Origin: Pseudonocardia kujensis | GTDB taxonomy: Bacteria; Actinomycetota; Actinomycetes; Mycobacteriales; Pseudonocardiaceae | Direction: 5' to 3' | Assembly (NCBI RefSeq): GCF_021283305.1 | Contig: NZ_JAJSOK010000003.1 | Location: 179,959-243,958, forward strand | Length of the DNA stretch: 64,000 nt | Shown: positions 63,060 to 64,000 of the stretch, piece after piece | Position numbering within the stretch: position 1 is the first letter of the stretch | Layout: each line of letters starts with the position of its first letter | Notes under the pieces: generated by a model | Seen by the model: only the letters and a program-made list of their open reading frames with translations | The model's database searches: none | What the model was told of the DNA's origin: nothing | Program-made: the position numbers and the translations under genes

Positions 63060-63825
63060 CCCACCAGACCCCCGCCCACAGTTCGACATCACCAACCGGA
63101 CCATCCTCCTCACCGGCGGCACCGGCGGACTGGGGTCCGCCATCGCGCGAGGGCTCGCTGCATGCGGCGCGCACCTCGTCATCGTCGCCAGGGCCGCGGA
63201 CCGGCTGAAGGAGATCGTCGTCGGGATTCAGGACGCGGGCGGCTCGGCCGTCGGGGTCCCCGCGGACATCACCCTCGCCGAGGACCGTGCCGCGGTCGTC
63301 GACACGGCGATCGCCGAGTTCGGCGGCATCGACGTCCTGATCAACAACGCCGGCGTGACCCACCGGGTGCCGGTCGCCGAGCTGGACGTCGAGACCTACC
63401 GCCGCATCAACGGCGTCAACGCCGAGGCCGCGCTGTTCCTCGCCCAGGCCGCTTACCCGCACCTGAAGGCGCACGGCAACGGGAGCGTCGTGAACGTGCT
63501 GTCCATTGGCATGTGGAACAGCGGGGCGAACTCCGTGCTGTACCGCTCCACGAAGTCCGCACTGCACGGGATGACGATGGTCCTCGCCCAGGAGTGGGCG
63601 CAGGACGGGATCCGGGTCAATGCGGTAGCGCCCGGCACCTTCGAGGCGGGAATGGGCACCGCCCTCTCCGCCGACCGGGTCGCCGCGCAGGTCGCACGGA
63701 CCCCGATGCGACGCCGGGGTCGACCCGACGAGATCGTCCCGACCATGCTCTACCTGGCCAGCGACGCGTCGTCCTACGTCACGGGGACCACGCTGCGCGT
63801 CGACGGCGGCACCGTCTCGCTCTGA
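63052..63825 (+). CDS. SDR-family oxidoreductase
   Basis: Classical SDR of 257 residues. Cofactor motif TGGTGGLGSAIARGL, NNAGVTHRVPVAELD, catalytic VLSIGMWNSGANSVLYRSTK (Tyr-x3-Lys) and terminal YVTGTTLRVDGGTVSL. GTG 63052 overlaps the end of the dehydrogenase gene by eight bases, so the two are translated together. Citrate synthase-family gene follows 35 bases later, possibly in the same operon. Confidence 0.9.
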   Translation: MPDPPDPRPQFDITNRTILLTGGTGGLGSAIARGLAACGAHLVIVARAADRLKEIVVGIQDAGGSAVGVPADITLAEDRAAVVDTAIAEFGGIDVLINNAGVTHRVPVAELDVETYRRINGVNAEAALFLAQAAYPHLKAHGNGSVVNVLSIGMWNSGANSVLYRSTKSALHGMTMVLAQEWAQDGIRVNAVAPGTFEAGMGTALSADRVAAQVARTPMRRRGRPDEIVPTMLYLASDASSYVTGTTLRVDGGTVSL

Positions 63826-63860
63826 CGATGCCGCCACCTCTGCAAACGAAGGAGGCCCGG

Positions 63861-64000
63861 ATGTCCGAGGGCTCCCCGCCCCCGCCCGGCTTCAAGTCCG
63901 GCCTCGAAGGACACGTCGCCTTCCGGACCGAGATCGCCGAACCCGACAAGGACGGCGGCGCGCTGCGGTACCGGGGCGTCGACATCGAGGACCTGGTCGG
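63861..64000 (+). CDS. Citrate synthase-family protein, N-terminal part (runs off right edge)
   Basis: The first 46 residues contain GLEGHVAFRTEIAEPDKDGG and ALRYRGVDIEDLVG, the N-terminal signature of actinobacterial citrate synthase 2 and 2-methylcitrate synthase. The enzyme condenses acetyl-CoA or propionyl-CoA with oxaloacetate. ATG 63861 follows AAGGAGG at 7 bases and is preferred to ATG 63828. The active site lies outside the window, so the two types cannot be told apart. A methylcitrate role would fit propionyl-CoA made by the nearby modules. Confidence 0.85.
   Translation, partial: MSEGSPPPPGFKSGLEGHVAFRTEIAEPDKDGGALRYRGVDIEDLV

Overview
The window is about 70% G+C, has strongly C/G-ending codons, many GTG starts and many 4-base start/stop overlaps. 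It carries a predicted NDMA-type (mycofactocin-linked) alcohol dehydrogenase and an actinobacterial-type insertion sequence. This points to an actinomycete, probably Pseudonocardiales-like (Pseudonocardia/Amycolatopsis); the genus is inference. No rRNA, tRNA or CRISPR array was seen. Almost everything is catabolic: a mosaic of separately regulated degradation modules with transporters, punctuated by decayed insertion sequences and pseudogenes.

Module 1 (1-12559): a GntR/UTRA regulator and two leftward operons with a divergent MFS permease. One operon is a tetrahydrofolate-type demethylase (GcvT/LigM-like), a RutA-like flavin monooxygenase and an aldehyde dehydrogenase. The other is an HpcH-type aldolase, an ABC importer (ATPase, permease, lipoprotein), an isochorismatase-fold amidohydrolase, a PuuE/NodB-like deacetylase, a second flavin monooxygenase, an SDR and the regulator. 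A shared inverted repeat lies before all three transcription units. The enzyme set suggests oxidative opening and deamidation of a cyclic amide or methylated N-heterocycle; the substrate is unknown.

12560-18577: an SDR with a divergent XRE/MmyB-like regulator, an aromatic-acid-type MFS permease behind a perfect 10-bp palindrome, IS5-type transposase debris, and a complete-length but frameshifted IS that has cut off all but the tail of an SDR gene.

Module 2 (18578-38607): a TetR regulon. Five copies of a 20-bp palindrome (consensus CATTCCRACYGGTCGGAATG) precede the alcohol dehydrogenase operon, tetR, an SDR, an acyl-CoA ligase operon and a ketone-carboxylase-like operon. Together the genes can oxidise an alcohol to a ketone or aldehyde, then process it by Baeyer-Villiger oxidation and/or ATP-dependent carboxylation (HyuA/HyuB plus a tiny zinc-ribbon protein), with CoA ligases, a CaiB-type racemase/transferase, an aldolase and an MHS transporter.

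38821-42411: three leftward SDR genes and a divergent XRE regulator, repeating the SDR/XRE layout at 12.6-14.3 kb.

Module 3 (42450-57975): a GntR/FCD regulon marked by TTTGGGTCAAA sites. It holds a CoA ligase and an enoyl-CoA hydratase; a leftward operon of carboxymuconolactone decarboxylase-like, hydroxyisobutyrate dehydrogenase-like, metallo-beta-lactamase, DUF35 and thiolase-like proteins; the regulator; and an MHS transporter, two SDRs, a CaiB-type CoA transferase, an aldehyde dehydrogenase and an SMP-30-like lipoprotein. Remnants of two IS families sit inside it.

57976-61900 is a decay zone (HpaB-like, SDR, enoyl-CoA hydratase and alpha/beta-hydrolase remnants) around an intact 3-hydroxyacyl-CoA dehydrogenase. 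The right edge (62130-64000) has a hydroxyisobutyrate dehydrogenase-like gene with a cysteine tail, an SDR, and the start of a citrate synthase-family gene.
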